Positions 1 through 7,587 of a DNA stretch of 64,000 nucleotides are shown here, piece after piece. Under the pieces are notes generated by a model that was not told the origin of the DNA, made no database searches, and was given only the letters and a program-made list of their open reading frames with translations. The DNA is taken from positions 186,001-250,000 of the forward strand of contig NZ_BDBH01000005.1 in NCBI RefSeq assembly GCF_001612885.1. Reading direction: 5' to 3'. A program made the position numbers and the translations under genes. This DNA is from Nocardia harenae NBRC 108248 (GTDB lineage Bacteria; Actinomycetota; Actinomycetes; Mycobacteriales; Mycobacteriaceae). Numbering within the stretch: position 1 is the stretch's first letter; the number at the start of each line of letters is the position of its first letter.

Positions 1-502
1 CCGGGTACATGACCTTGAGCGGAATCCAGGCGCCGTGGTCGAGCCCGCGGCCGCGATGCTCGAAGACGTGCGTGCGGTCCGGCAGCACCGCCCGCAGCCG
101 CTCGGCGAGCGAGCCGGAATCCGGGGTGTCGTACCGCATCCGGTGGTAGAGCGGGTGAAAGCCGCCGAAGTCGTAGACCAGCTCGGTCGGCGCCGTGCTG
201 GTGATGCCGACGGCATCCGACTCCCAGTGCGCGCTCACGATGAGAATCGCCTTCGGCCTCGGCAGCGCGCGGGCCCAGCCGTGCAGCTGCCGCATCCACG
301 GCGTGTCCTCCAGCAGCGGCGGCGCGCCGTGGCTGAGGTAGAGCGCGGGGAGCGGGTCGTCGCCCGGCGTCCACGCCCGGTGCGGCTCGGTGACGGCGGC
401 GGCGTGCCGCAGGTGTCCGAAGAAGGGGTGCGCGGCCGGGACGAGCGCGTCGGCCGCCGCGGTGCGCGAGGCCGACGGATCGAGCAGGCGGGACGTGGTC
501 AC
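1..502 (-). CDS. DODA-type extradiol ring-cleavage dioxygenase (partial, C-terminus off window)
   Basis: About 167 residues are visible before the gene leaves the window. The sequence matches the class III extradiol dioxygenase (LigB/DODA/YgiD) family: an early metal-site segment LYLSHGAPPLL near residue 50, VSAHWES about 40 residues later, a YDFGGFH stretch, and GRGLDHGAWIPL near the cut end. These enzymes use Fe(II) or Zn(II), bound by histidines in such segments, to open catechol-like rings; the substrate cannot be told from sequence. I chose the GTG start at 502 because the frame holds from there and a GAGGTG ribosome site precedes it. A TAGAAT -10 box at 538-543 lies next to a 16-bp palindrome (524-539), so expression is probably controlled by a dimeric repressor. 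It is transcribed away from the roadblock operon. Confidence 0.85.
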   Translation of the reverse strand, partial: MTTSRLLDPSASRTAAADALVPAAHPFFGHLRHAAAVTEPHRAWTPGDDPLPALYLSHGAPPLLEDTPWMRQLHGWARALPRPKAILIVSAHWESDAVGITSTAPTELVYDFGGFHPLYHRMRYDTPDSGSLAERLRAVLPDRTHVFEHRGRGLDHGAWIPLKVMYP

Positions 503-523
503 GGGTCACCTCGGCAGGTCGGT

Positions 524-539
524 ATTTCAAAGTTGAAAT
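524..539. promoter_or_regulatory. Perfect palindromic operator overlapping the dioxygenase promoter
   Basis: ATTTCAA-AG-TTGAAAT is a perfect 7-bp inverted repeat with a 2-base centre, strikingly AT-rich for this chromosome. It abuts a leftward TAGAAT -10 box (538-543), so a bound dimer would cover the transcription start of the dioxygenase gene. The spacing and symmetry fit a MarR- or similar winged-helix repressor, a usual partner of aromatic-ring enzymes, but no such regulator gene is in the window. Confidence 0.6.
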
Positions 540-622
540 TCTACCGACTGCAGCACCGCGTGGCACCGATTCATTCCCGCGATGCCCGGCCCCGGTGCCG
601 GGCTCCGCGGGCGGGCGAGGTG

Positions 623-997
623 CTAGACCTCGAGATCCTCCTCGATCCCGCGCAGCCGGTGCCGAGCCAGCGCCAGGTTGGCCCGGTTGCGGTCGAGCGC
701 GAGGTAGAGGAAGAGGCCCTTGGACTTGCGGCCGGTCATCGGGCGGATGATGTGGTACTGGGCCTGCAGCGTGATGAGGATGTCCTCGATGTCCTCGTTC
801 AGCCCGAGTTGCTCCATGGTGCGCATCTTGGCCCGCACCACCTCGGTATTGCCCGCGGCGGCGACCTGCAGGTCGAGCGCCTTGGAGCTGCCGAGCATGC
901 CGAGCGCCATGCCGCTGTTGTAATCGACCACCGCGGCGCCGACAGCGCCGTCGATGACCATCATGTCCTTCAGGGCGAGATCCATGGTGGTGGACAC
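623..997 (-). CDS. Roadblock/LC7-like small protein (paralogue B)
   Basis: A 124-residue cytosolic protein with the alternating helix and strand pattern of roadblock/LC7 regulators. It is clearly paralogous to the first gene of the same operon (2308-2688): both share a VxDGAxG-like start, a GM(A)LG-type turn, a central DIxDIxI strand and a matching C-terminal pattern in which N(LA)xARxRL is conserved. Roadblock domains commonly dimerise and bind small GTPases of the MglA/CvnD type, but no GTPase gene lies nearby. It is the last gene of a four-gene leftward operon and follows the preceding gene by 10 bases. The specific role is unknown. An ATG start with a GAAAGGAACC ribosome site upstream is used. 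Confidence 0.75.
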   Translation of the reverse strand: MSTTMDLALKDMMVIDGAVGAAVVDYNSGMALGMLGSSKALDLQVAAAGNTEVVRAKMRTMEQLGLNEDIEDILITLQAQYHIIRPMTGRKSKGLFLYLALDRNRANLALARHRLRGIEEDLEV

Positions 998-1007
998 AGG
1001 GTTCCTT

Positions 1008-1484
1008 TCAGTGGGTTTTCGTTGCCCGGTCTTTTCCGGGATCGTTCGTGATCGCCGTGAGGTGGTCGGCGATGGCGCGGGCGACGGGGCGGCTCTCCAG
1101 GTGCAGCCGCCCGACGTTCACCTCGGGGCCCGCGAGCACGGTCAGCGAGGTCCAGCCGGCCGCGTAGATGACCACGTGGCCGCCGGTGCCGTTCACCACG
1201 ACCTCGTGGAACCCGCCGCCGTGCGCGGTGGTCGCGAGCCGGTGCGAGAGCGAGAGGTGGGAGGCGGCGAGCGCCGCCATCCGGGAGGGTTCGATATGCG
1301 GGGGCAGGTCGTGCGCGACCAGCAGGCCGTCGCTGGAGGCGACCAGCGCGCCGGTGAGCCGGGGCACCCGCTCGCGCAGCGCCCTGAGCTCCGCCAGTAC
1401 CACGGCGTCGGGTTCGGGTCCGGACATCGACACCTTGCTCTTCCTTCCCATCAGGTCGCCGAGCAGCTTCTTTCCCGCCGTCAC
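1008..1484 (-). CDS. Roadblock/LC7 domain protein, CvnB-like
   Basis: This 158-residue protein resembles the conservon B (CvnB) roadblock proteins of actinomycetes: a segment LTGALVASSDGLLVAHDL near residue 45, the helix with SRMAALAAS, then GGHVVIYAAG and LTVLAGPEVN. In conservons such a protein works with a sensor kinase, a DUF742 protein and a GTPase at the membrane; none of those partners is here, so the assignment is to the domain and not to a conservon. The GTG start at 1484 overlaps the stop of the previous gene (GTGA), implying translational coupling. About 20 basic residues precede the domain. Confidence 0.75.
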   Translation of the reverse strand: MTAGKKLLGDLMGRKSKVSMSGPEPDAVVLAELRALRERVPRLTGALVASSDGLLVAHDLPPHIEPSRMAALAASHLSLSHRLATTAHGGGFHEVVVNGTGGHVVIYAAGWTSLTVLAGPEVNVGRLHLESRPVARAIADHLTAITNDPGKDRATKTH

Positions 1485-2311
1485 CACTTCAGCTCCTCCA
1501 GCGCCGCCTTCAGCCGGACCAGCACCTCGCGGTCGACCGGCTCCAGCCGGTCGTACGGGGCGAGCGGCTCGACCGGCTGGGCGACGCGGCGCGGCAGCGG
1601 CGTGACCGGCGCAGGCACCACCGCCGGCGCCGACGGCAACGGGGCCACCGGGAGCGTCGCGGTTTCCACGCCGAAGGGCTCGAGGAGCAGTTCCGGGTGC
1701 GCGATCAGCTCGGCCGCCGTCAGCTCGCGCACCGCCTCCAGCACGCCGTAGGCGGTGCGGCCGAGCGCCCGCGCGATCGAGGCGATGGTGCGGTGGCCGT
1801 CCGCGATGGCGAGCACCTCGGTCTGGCCGCCGGTGAGCACGACCCGCCTGCGCCGGACCCGGCGCACCGGCACCACGGCGGCCCGGTCGACCAGCGCGGC
1901 GGGCCACGGCCCCGAGCGTGGGTCGCCGCGGCGCGCGCACTCGCGCACCAGCGCCTGCGGCGGCACGTGGCAGACCGGGGCCAGCCAGTGCGCGGGCGCC
2001 GGATGGAATTCGCTGCGCTCGGCGGTGGCGAGCAGGAAATACGCGGCGTCGAATACCGACAGCAACGCCAGAGTTTCCAGCCGGGGTCGGCCCAGCACCG
2101 GCGCCGGATCGCCCGCGCCCGCCCGCCGCCAGTCCTCTTCGGTGGCCACGCCCGCCTCGACGACGAGCCGGTCCAGCCCCGTGGTCCAGCGGCACTCCGC
2201 GGAGACGATCGCGCCCTCGGCCAGGTGGAACTCGCCATCGCTCGCCCGCAGCACGCCGGTGCTCCCCGCCTTTTCCAGCCGCCGCAGTTCGAGCTCGAGA
2301 TCAGTGCTCAT
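1481..2311 (-). CDS. PATAN/DUF4388-like protein in the roadblock operon
   Basis: A 276-residue protein. The first 80 residues (STGVLRASDGEFHLAEG, then an LDRLVVEAG helix) resemble the DUF4388/PATAN module found in bacterial signalling proteins that also carry roadblock domains. A winged-helix-like stretch follows near residues 165-205 (LAIADGHRTIASIARALGR and LEAVRELTAAELI), then a proline-rich linker (about 220-255) and a short terminal helix. The ATG at 2311 overlaps the stop of the upstream roadblock gene (ATGA), and its own stop overlaps the next gene (GTGA), so it is made together with two roadblock proteins and probably scaffolds them. No enzyme motif is visible. The domain call is moderate; the specific function is unknown. 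Confidence 0.6.
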   Translation of the reverse strand: MSTDLELELRRLEKAGSTGVLRASDGEFHLAEGAIVSAECRWTTGLDRLVVEAGVATEEDWRRAGAGDPAPVLGRPRLETLALLSVFDAAYFLLATAERSEFHPAPAHWLAPVCHVPPQALVRECARRGDPRSGPWPAALVDRAAVVPVRRVRRRRVVLTGGQTEVLAIADGHRTIASIARALGRTAYGVLEAVRELTAAELIAHPELLLEPFGVETATLPVAPLPSAPAVVPAPVTPLPRRVAQPVEPLAPYDRLEPVDREVLVRLKAALEELKW

Positions 2312-2688
2312 GCCGGCTCGCCGGCCATTTCGCCGAGGATATTCTTGAGCCGGAATCGCGCCATTGCCAGGTTCCCGTTTTCCTCGTCGAAGAGGACGTG
2401 AACGAAAAGTCTTCCGTCGAAATCGCCGTTCACCAGATTCAGCAGGTGATATCCGCTGGTGCCGTAGACGATGATCTCGCTGACGTCGTCGCCGTCGGTC
2501 GCGAGCGCCGGGCAGCCGAGTACCGCGCGCACCACGTCCGTGGTCGCCGCAGCGTCCTCGTGCTCGTCGACGAGGTCATGTCTACCTGCGGCTGCGATCG
2601 CCAAGCCACTGGCCCCGTCCACCAGTGTCACGCTGCGCGCACCCGGAATGTCCATGATGCGTTGCAGGCAGCCATCGATCCCGATCAC
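2308..2688 (-). CDS. Roadblock/LC7-like small protein (paralogue A), first gene of operon
   Basis: About 126 residues from the GTG at 2688, which follows a GGGGGA ribosome site by a short spacer. It is paralogous to the gene at 623-997: VTLVDGASGLAI, DDVSEIIVYG, YHLLNLV and NGNLAMARFRLKNIL align with that protein. The longer open frame upstream has no matching residues, so the internal GTG is preferred. A leftward TAACCT hexamer about 30 bases upstream could be the -10 box. As first gene of the four-gene cluster it would set operon expression. Function is unknown beyond the domain. Confidence 0.65.
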   Translation of the reverse strand: MIGIDGCLQRIMDIPGARSVTLVDGASGLAIAAAGRHDLVDEHEDAAATTDVVRAVLGCPALATDGDDVSEIIVYGTSGYHLLNLVNGDFDGRLFVHVLFDEENGNLAMARFRLKNILGEMAGEPA

Positions 2689-3269
2689 CGATCCCCCGGA
2701 CTGTTCCTTGCGTAGGTTACGAATTCCAGACGCTACACACCGGCGCGAGTGATCGCACGCCGAACGGCAGATAATCCCCGGCAACCACGGGAAAGTTCGG
2801 AATTCAGACTTCACGGTATTAGAAACCTTTCGGTATCCAATTCCCAGCGGCACTGGAGACCTTTCGGTTCCATTCTCGAGATACTTCCTATATCGACTCG
2901 AGATAGGGACCAAGGACCCTTGCCCCCGCAGGCCGAGGCCACCCGTTCGGGGATCATCGGGGCCACCGCTGGACGACCGCCCCGTATGTTTCGCCGCAAC
3001 CGCGCCGCTACACCCCCGCGATCACCGGGCACACCCTGTCGGTGCGCTGCCCGGCGGCATTTCCGCCTGCGGTCCCGGCTTCCGCACCGTCAGCGGCTCG
3101 CTCGAGATCGGCGACGACACACCGAAAATCGCCGTCCGCACGCTGGAGCTGGTGCTCGGCCCCGACTCCGAGCGGGTGGAGCTGGGGGCCGATGGCGGCG
3201 GCGACACGGCGCAGCACCCGGCGTTCGCGAGCGTGCACGAACCCCCTGCGGTGCTGCGCCGCTGCGCCG
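2689..3269. other. Long intergenic region with short direct repeats and a possible gene remnant
   Basis: No intact gene is convincing here. Next to the roadblock promoter side lie two imperfect direct repeats containing ACCTTTCGGT (2822-2843 and 2856-2877, period 34) and two perfect CTCGAGATA repeats (2875-2883 and 2897-2905, period 22), typical of regulator-binding arrays. From about 2975 to the end of the region the + strand reads like a degraded secreted-protein gene (TGHTLSVRCP, then after a frame change FRTVSGSLEIGDDTPKIAV and LGPDSERVELGAD) without start or single frame; I treat it as a remnant at most. Confidence 0.4.
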
Positions 3270-4211
3270 CTACCGGCAGAGCTGCTCCGGCGCGCCGAAC
3301 TCCGCGCAGCCGAGAGCGCTGCCCACATCGACCGGGCGCCAGCCGTTCTGCTCGTACCGGAACAGCACCATGGCAGGTTGCGTGGTGCCGTCGTGCGAGC
3401 CGCTGCGCGCCGACGCCCAGCCGCCCGCGCACTTCGCGTCCGCCAGCTCGATCGGCTGCGCCAGGCGGGCTCCGACCTCCGTGCCGTTCAGCGCGGTGAC
3501 GAGGGTCGCGGTGTCGACCGAGCAGCCGGGGGCCGGATCGGTGACCTCGCTCGGGATCGAGCGGTCCGGTGTCACCGCCCTGCCGGTGAGCGTGAAGGTG
3601 ACGGTGACCGGGCCGCCCTGCGGGCAGCAGAACGGCTCGTCGGCAACGAGCCAGCGGTACTGGACCTCGACGGCCCGGTCGGTCGAGGCGATGACCGAGG
3701 CGTAGGAGGTCTCGCGCTGGGTCGCGGTGCCCAGGTAGCCGGAGTGGTCGAAGAACAGGATGTGCGACGGGGAACTCGCCGAGCCGCCCGCCGTGAAGCG
3801 GGCCCACAGGAGTTGCGGGCACTGCGGGAGCGGGTTGTCGCTGGCGCCGTCCGCGACGAACGGAGCCTCGTTGCCTGCGCGGCCGAGGGTGGCGACGGCC
3901 GCCGTCACCACCGGTGATGCCGGGTCCAGGCACCTGCCGCTGCCCGCCGTCGCGGGCTGGGCGGGCGAATTCGGACCCGCACCGCCCGGCTGCTGGGTGT
4001 CGCCCGGCTGCTGCGTGGACCCGGGCTGTGCCGTTCCACCCGGCTGCCCCGTCGCGCCCGGCTGTCCCGTCGCGCCCGGCTGCTGAGTGCCGCTCGGCGC
4101 CTGCGACACGCTCGACCCCGGCGGCGCCGAATTCCCCGTACCGCTCTGACATCCGGCCACCGCCGCGACCACCCCGATCGCCATGACCGCCGCCCCGAAG
4201 ATCTTCCTCAT
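3270..4211 (-). CDS. LppP/LprE-type lipoprotein
   Basis: A 313-residue exported lipoprotein. Residues 1-21 form a signal peptide ending in the lipobox VAGC, so Cys21 should be lipid-modified and the protein anchored outside the cytoplasmic membrane. Residues about 40-80 are a low-complexity spacer of repeated QPG units. The folded part (about 95-313) carries the pattern of the actinobacterial LppP/LprE family, including CPQLLWARFT, HILFFDHSGYLG, EVQYRWLVADEPFCCPQGG and the closing NGWRPVDVG; several cysteines suggest disulfides. Function in that family is not settled. Its ATG has a good GGGGAGG ribosome site. Transcription is leftward and alone. Confidence 0.8.
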   Translation of the reverse strand: MRKIFGAAVMAIGVVAAVAGCQSGTGNSAPPGSSVSQAPSGTQQPGATGQPGATGQPGGTAQPGSTQQPGDTQQPGGAGPNSPAQPATAGSGRCLDPASPVVTAAVATLGRAGNEAPFVADGASDNPLPQCPQLLWARFTAGGSASSPSHILFFDHSGYLGTATQRETSYASVIASTDRAVEVQYRWLVADEPFCCPQGGPVTVTFTLTGRAVTPDRSIPSEVTDPAPGCSVDTATLVTALNGTEVGARLAQPIELADAKCAGGWASARSGSHDGTTQPAMVLFRYEQNGWRPVDVGSALGCAEFGAPEQLCR

Positions 4212-4347
4212 TGCCTCCCCTTTCGGAATCCCGACACCAGCGAAATCGGAATCTTTCGTCCGGCATTACGCCCCCAGTTCCGGGGCCGGCCACGAACGAT
4301 CAGTTTCGAGAAGCCCCGAGCCCGGCTGCCGCCCTACCGTGGTCGCC

Positions 4348-4743
4348 ATGACCGAGAAGTGCTACACCGGCTGCACCACCGAGGAACGCGACGCCATGAA
4401 GCAGCGCGCGACCGAACTCGAGTCCAGCAAGCGCGGCAAGGACACCGAGCCCGAGGTCCTCGCCGAGATGCCCGACGCCGACCGCGCTATCGACGGGGTC
4501 GCCAAGTTGAACGAGGGGTCGATGGGGGCGACGTCGTTCGCGATCACGGAGTCGCACATCAAGGTCTCGGTCAGCGACCTGATACGCCTCCGCGAACTCG
4601 CCCGCGACCTCGACGATCCGACCGTGGTGGCTCAGGCATGGAACTCAGAGGCTGGGAGAGCCCGGCTCACCTGTGGTCGCGGGGGTTCTGCGGGCGAGCG
4701 AGACCGCGCCAGAATTCGGAGTCGCGAGGATACTGCTGGATAA
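4348..4743 (+). CDS. Small unknown protein, leaderless start, possibly disrupted 3' end
   Basis: A 131-residue protein I do not recognise. The first 95 residues are charged and helical with GC-rich third positions, as expected of a native gene, and the ATG at 4348 follows a TACCGT -10 hexamer by exactly seven bases, the leaderless pattern seen at many real genes in this window. The last 35 residues (after WNSEAGRA) are arginine-rich and lie opposite the 3' remnant of the Abi pseudogene, so the original C-terminus may have been replaced when that gene arrived or decayed. No membrane segment or catalytic motif is seen. Confidence 0.5.
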   Translation: MTEKCYTGCTTEERDAMKQRATELESSKRGKDTEPEVLAEMPDADRAIDGVAKLNEGSMGATSFAITESHIKVSVSDLIRLRELARDLDDPTVVAQAWNSEAGRARLTCGRGGSAGERDRARIRSREDTAG

Positions 4744-5255
4744 GCATCGGCAGAACGGGATTCGCAGTCCTACTGCGGACCAGCACATCATCGAGCGACG
4801 CGACGACGTCCACGACCGATCGCGCATCGAACTGTCCGGCCTGCCGCGCTCCGCTCGATATCACGCAGACACGACTCGACAGTTCGTTCACCGTGGCCGA
4901 TGTCGGTATAGAAGTCCGCTTCGAGATATCGCCCACATGGCCCATAAATGTGCGTGATCACCCGTGCCGTATGGGTCCGCAGCAGCAATTCGATGTGGGC
5001 GAGGGGCGGCCCGAGCAGGTGCCGCAGCGCTTCGTCCGCTTCATAGATCGCCCGGATCTCGTCGAAAGTGACACCAGGACGGAAGGCGTCGTCACCCACG
5101 TGCGGAGCTTGCTGAAAGTACCGCGCGTAACCGGAAAACCTGTAGTAGTTGTGTGCGGTGAGGAATTCCGAACAGGCCGGTCCGTCCTCGATAACGAGGC
5201 CACGTCGGCTGAGGAGCTCGATCTGCTCCAACACAGACAGGCTCGGCTTCATCAT
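4667..5255 (-). pseudogene. Abi family (abortive infection, Abi_2) protein, internally deleted and frameshifted
   Basis: The N-terminal half is a clear Abi_2 (AbiD/AbiF-like) domain: EQIELLSRRGLVIEDG, then FLTAHNYYRFSGYARYFQ and a helix LLGPPLAHIELLLRTHTAR. After DFYTDIG the reading frame changes, and a second frame ending at 4667 supplies only a family-like C-terminal tail (LDDVLVR..., PVLPMLIQQYP, FWRGLARP). About 100 middle residues, including the usual R-N...H segment near the end of the domain, are missing, so this is a broken phage-defence gene. It lies just downstream of the original end of ychF, outside the integrated element, and may be left from an earlier insertion at the same spot. 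Confidence 0.7.
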
Positions 5256-5266
5256 CCCCCCGGAAG

Positions 5267-5314
5267 AAAAAAGGCCCCTCCCATTTGAGCTTCGATGAGA
5301 GGCTTGGGAGGGGG
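5267..5314 (-). terminator. Intrinsic terminator of the original ychF transcription unit
   Basis: Reading leftward, a CCCCTCCCA/TGGGAGGGG stem (arms 5275-5283 and 5305-5313) is followed by GCC and six T residues (5272-5267), a textbook rho-independent terminator. It sits downstream of the displaced end of ychF (stop at 5370-5372) and so should have ended ychF transcription before the element integrated. Confidence 0.75.
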
Positions 5315-5345
5315 TCGATTGGATCCAGTGTAGCCCACGAGCAGA

Positions 5346-5367
5346 GCCGCACCGCATCCGGTGCGGC
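5346..5367. terminator. Hairpin directly after the displaced ychF stop codon
   Basis: A perfect 9-bp stem (GCCGCACCG/CGGTGCGGC) with a 4-base loop begins three bases past the old ychF stop. It has no T-tract of its own and probably acts with the terminator at 5267-5314. It now lies between the integrase and the chromosome left of it. Confidence 0.6.
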
Positions 5368-5369
5368 CG

Positions 5370-5399
5370 TCAGACGTTGAAGCGGAACTCGACCACATC
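5370..5399. other. attL: left junction, displaced 3' end of ychF
   Basis: On the - strand these bases encode DVVEFRFNV and a TGA stop, the canonical YchF C-terminus, although the rest of ychF is 24 kb away. The core CGGAACTCGACCA (5383-5395) recurs at 28,391-28,403 and 29,235-29,247. Left of the core is chromosome; right of it is element DNA leading at once into the integrase promoter. Serine integrases need only a short common core, which fits. Confidence 0.85.
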
Positions 5400-5417
5400 C
5401 CGCAGTAGAATCACCTC

Positions 5418-6851
5418 ATGGCTACGACTCCAGTGCGGGCGGCGATCTACCTGCGGATCAGCCTCGATCAGACCGGCGAAGGACTAGCCGTCGAGCGCCA
5501 GCTCGAGGACTGCGAGGAGATCGCGAAGGCCCGCGGGTGGCCCGTGGTCGAAAGGTACGCCGACAGCATCTCGGCCTTCAATAGGGCGAAGCAGCGGCCG
5601 GACTACGACCGCATGGTCGCGGACTACCAGGCAGGCCGGTTCAACGCGCTGATTACGTGGGACCTCGACCGGCTCACCCGGCAGCCGCGCCAGCTGGAGG
5701 ACTGGATCGACGCTGCCGAGTCTCAGGGCCTCCGCCTGGTCACCGCGAATGGGGAGGCCGACCTCCAGACCGATGGCGGGCGGATGTACGCCCGGATCAA
5801 AGCCGCGGTCGCCCGCGCCGAGATGGAACGAAAGGGCGCCCGGCAGAGTCGCGCGCAGAAGCAGCGCGCCGCGAAAGGCCGGCCACCGCGCGGTGTGCGC
5901 GCCACCGGCTACACCCTGGACGGCGAGCTCGTCCCCGGCGAGGCTGAGGCTGTTCAAGCGGTGTACCAGTCGTTTGCGAACGGGTCATCGCTCAAGGCGA
6001 TCGCCGCGGCGCTGTCGGGCGCCGAGCCCACCGTGCGCAAGGTCGGCGATCGAACCGCCGTCCAGGACCTTCCGAAATCGGTACCGCCGTTGCCCACCCG
6101 GAGCGGCCGGCCGTGGAACCCGACATCGGTGCTCTCGATTCTTCGCAATCCGCGATACGCGGGATGGAGCATGCTCGAAGGCAAGATCGTTCGGGACGAG
6201 ACCGGCGCACCGGTTCGAGGTCAATGGGAGCCCATTGTCACGGACGGCACTTGGCTCGACGTGCAGCGCCGCCTGGACGACCCCCGGCGGAAGAGCAACC
6301 GCGCTGGCACCGAGCGAAAGCACCTCGGGTCCGGCCTGTACCGCTGCGGAATCTGCGGCGCCCTCGTGCGCGCGCACGGGGCGCGCTACCGATGCGCCGG
6401 ACACATCATGCGCGTCCGGGACCGCATTGACGAAGTCGTGCTGCAGTTCGTGCAGCACAGACTCGCGCAGCCCGATCTCGCGAACCTGCTCTCGCAGCAG
6501 GACGATGGCCGCGTCGAAGACCTGGTGCGCGCGGAAAATCTCGAACGGGACCGGATCAAACGAGCCCGCGCCGACTACAAGGCCGAGCTGATCGACGGCG
6601 AGTTCTTCGCAGAGATCAAACGAGAAGCTGAGGCGGCAATCGCGGCCATGGAGGCCGAGCGGATAGGGCTCGCAGCTGGGACTGCCGCATCAGAAATTCT
6701 GCTGGCCTCTTCGCCCGTTGAGGCCTTCGGCCGCGCCGACTTGGCCGCTCGACGCGCAGTTGTCGACCTGCTGTGCGAGGTTCACCTCAACCCAGCACCT
6801 CGCGGCAGAAAAACTTTCGAACCGAGCTCTATTCGCCTCACACCCCGATAA
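5418..6851 (+). CDS. Large serine integrase of the element
   Basis: A 477-residue large serine recombinase. The resolvase-like catalytic domain (1-150) has YLRIS with nucleophile Ser15, plus the downstream LDRLTRQ and GRMYARI segments. A recombinase domain follows (about 155-290), then a zinc ribbon with C310xxC313 and a second pair near C326/H329, and a helical coiled-coil-like region (about 360-410). Enzymes of this class integrate by recombining attP with a short attB and need a directionality factor to excise. Its gene starts 20 bases from attL, and its TAGAAT -10 box lies six bases before the ATG, inside the element-side arm of the junction, so integration fixes its promoter context. The predicted target is the 3' end of ychF. 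It appears intact. Confidence 0.95.
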   Translation: MATTPVRAAIYLRISLDQTGEGLAVERQLEDCEEIAKARGWPVVERYADSISAFNRAKQRPDYDRMVADYQAGRFNALITWDLDRLTRQPRQLEDWIDAAESQGLRLVTANGEADLQTDGGRMYARIKAAVARAEMERKGARQSRAQKQRAAKGRPPRGVRATGYTLDGELVPGEAEAVQAVYQSFANGSSLKAIAAALSGAEPTVRKVGDRTAVQDLPKSVPPLPTRSGRPWNPTSVLSILRNPRYAGWSMLEGKIVRDETGAPVRGQWEPIVTDGTWLDVQRRLDDPRRKSNRAGTERKHLGSGLYRCGICGALVRAHGARYRCAGHIMRVRDRIDEVVLQFVQHRLAQPDLANLLSQQDDGRVEDLVRAENLERDRIKRARADYKAELIDGEFFAEIKREAEAAIAAMEAERIGLAAGTAASEILLASSPVEAFGRADLAARRAVVDLLCEVHLNPAPRGRKTFEPSSIRLTPR

Positions 6852-6993
6852 TCGGCTCGTTGAACTCGCCGCCGAGGATTCGTGCTGGTTCGGAGAGCTC
6901 GAACTCGGCCGGAAATATTCCGCACATGCGTTCGATTTCGACCCCCGATAAATACCGGAGTTATCGAGGGTCAGAACCCCGATCCGTAGGGTG

Positions 6994-7587
6994 TCACTCG
7001 CCGCTCAAGCCGCTCGATGGCTTATGGCGTGATTTACGAGAATCCCTGAAATGGATGGCCGCCATGGCAACCAACGCGGCCAAAAGCACCGCGACGGGAA
7101 AAACGGGACCATCGGTAAGCCGGGCGGCGGCAGCGCCGGATCCCGCACCAAGGGAAACCCCTACGGCGAGAAGAAGCAACCTCTGGCGGGCAGAAAGGCG
7201 CGAGGTCCGTAATGCCTGGATCCAGGCTCGACTGAACAGTCTGGGCGAAGAGGGCAGACTCACCTCGAATGCCTCCGCATCCAGGATCTGCGCGGTCGCG
7301 CGCCCGGTGAACAGCAGCGGGATTGGGAAGCGAATCGCCCAGAAGAGCCGGGTGAGTGGCAGCTCCTCGGCGGCCTGGAAGTGCTCTTCGAGGTCGGCGG
7401 CCCACCAGTCGTAGTACTCCGCGCGCAGCGAGGTCGGCAGACGCCAGCAGGCGAGGTGCAGCAGCGCGAACCCGAATCGGTTGATGCGGCCCTCCACCTC
7501 CTCGCTCACCAGGTGGGCCACCACCTTGGCCCCGAGGTAGAGAACTGTCCCGACAACCGCGGCGAGAGCGATCCCCCAGTCGATCAC
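6994..7587 (-). CDS. Membrane protein paired with PadR regulator
   Basis: A 197-residue protein with an N-terminal membrane segment (about 3-25) and two closely spaced C-terminal ones (about 145-162 and 168-187) around a soluble middle containing RAEYYDWWAADLEEHFQ. It starts at the GTG at 7587, overlapping the PadR stop (GTGA), so the two are translated together. Such small membrane proteins often sit behind PadR genes in actinobacteria; their function is unknown, though the pairing suggests the regulator controls its own partner. It is the first gene pair right of the integrase and is transcribed towards it. Confidence 0.65.
   Translation of the reverse strand: MIDWGIALAAVVGTVLYLGAKVVAHLVSEEVEGRINRFGFALLHLACWRLPTSLRAEYYDWWAADLEEHFQAAEELPLTRLFWAIRFPIPLLFTGRATAQILDAEAFEVSLPSSPRLFSRAWIQALRTSRLSARQRLLLLAVGVSLGAGSGAAAARLTDGPVFPVAVLLAALVAMAAIHFRDSRKSRHKPSSGLSGE

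Noticed and set aside
2975-3290. Possible + strand secreted-protein gene
   Set aside because: Protein-like pieces lie in two frames without a start and overlap the 3' end of the lipoprotein gene; kept only as a remark on the intergenic region.
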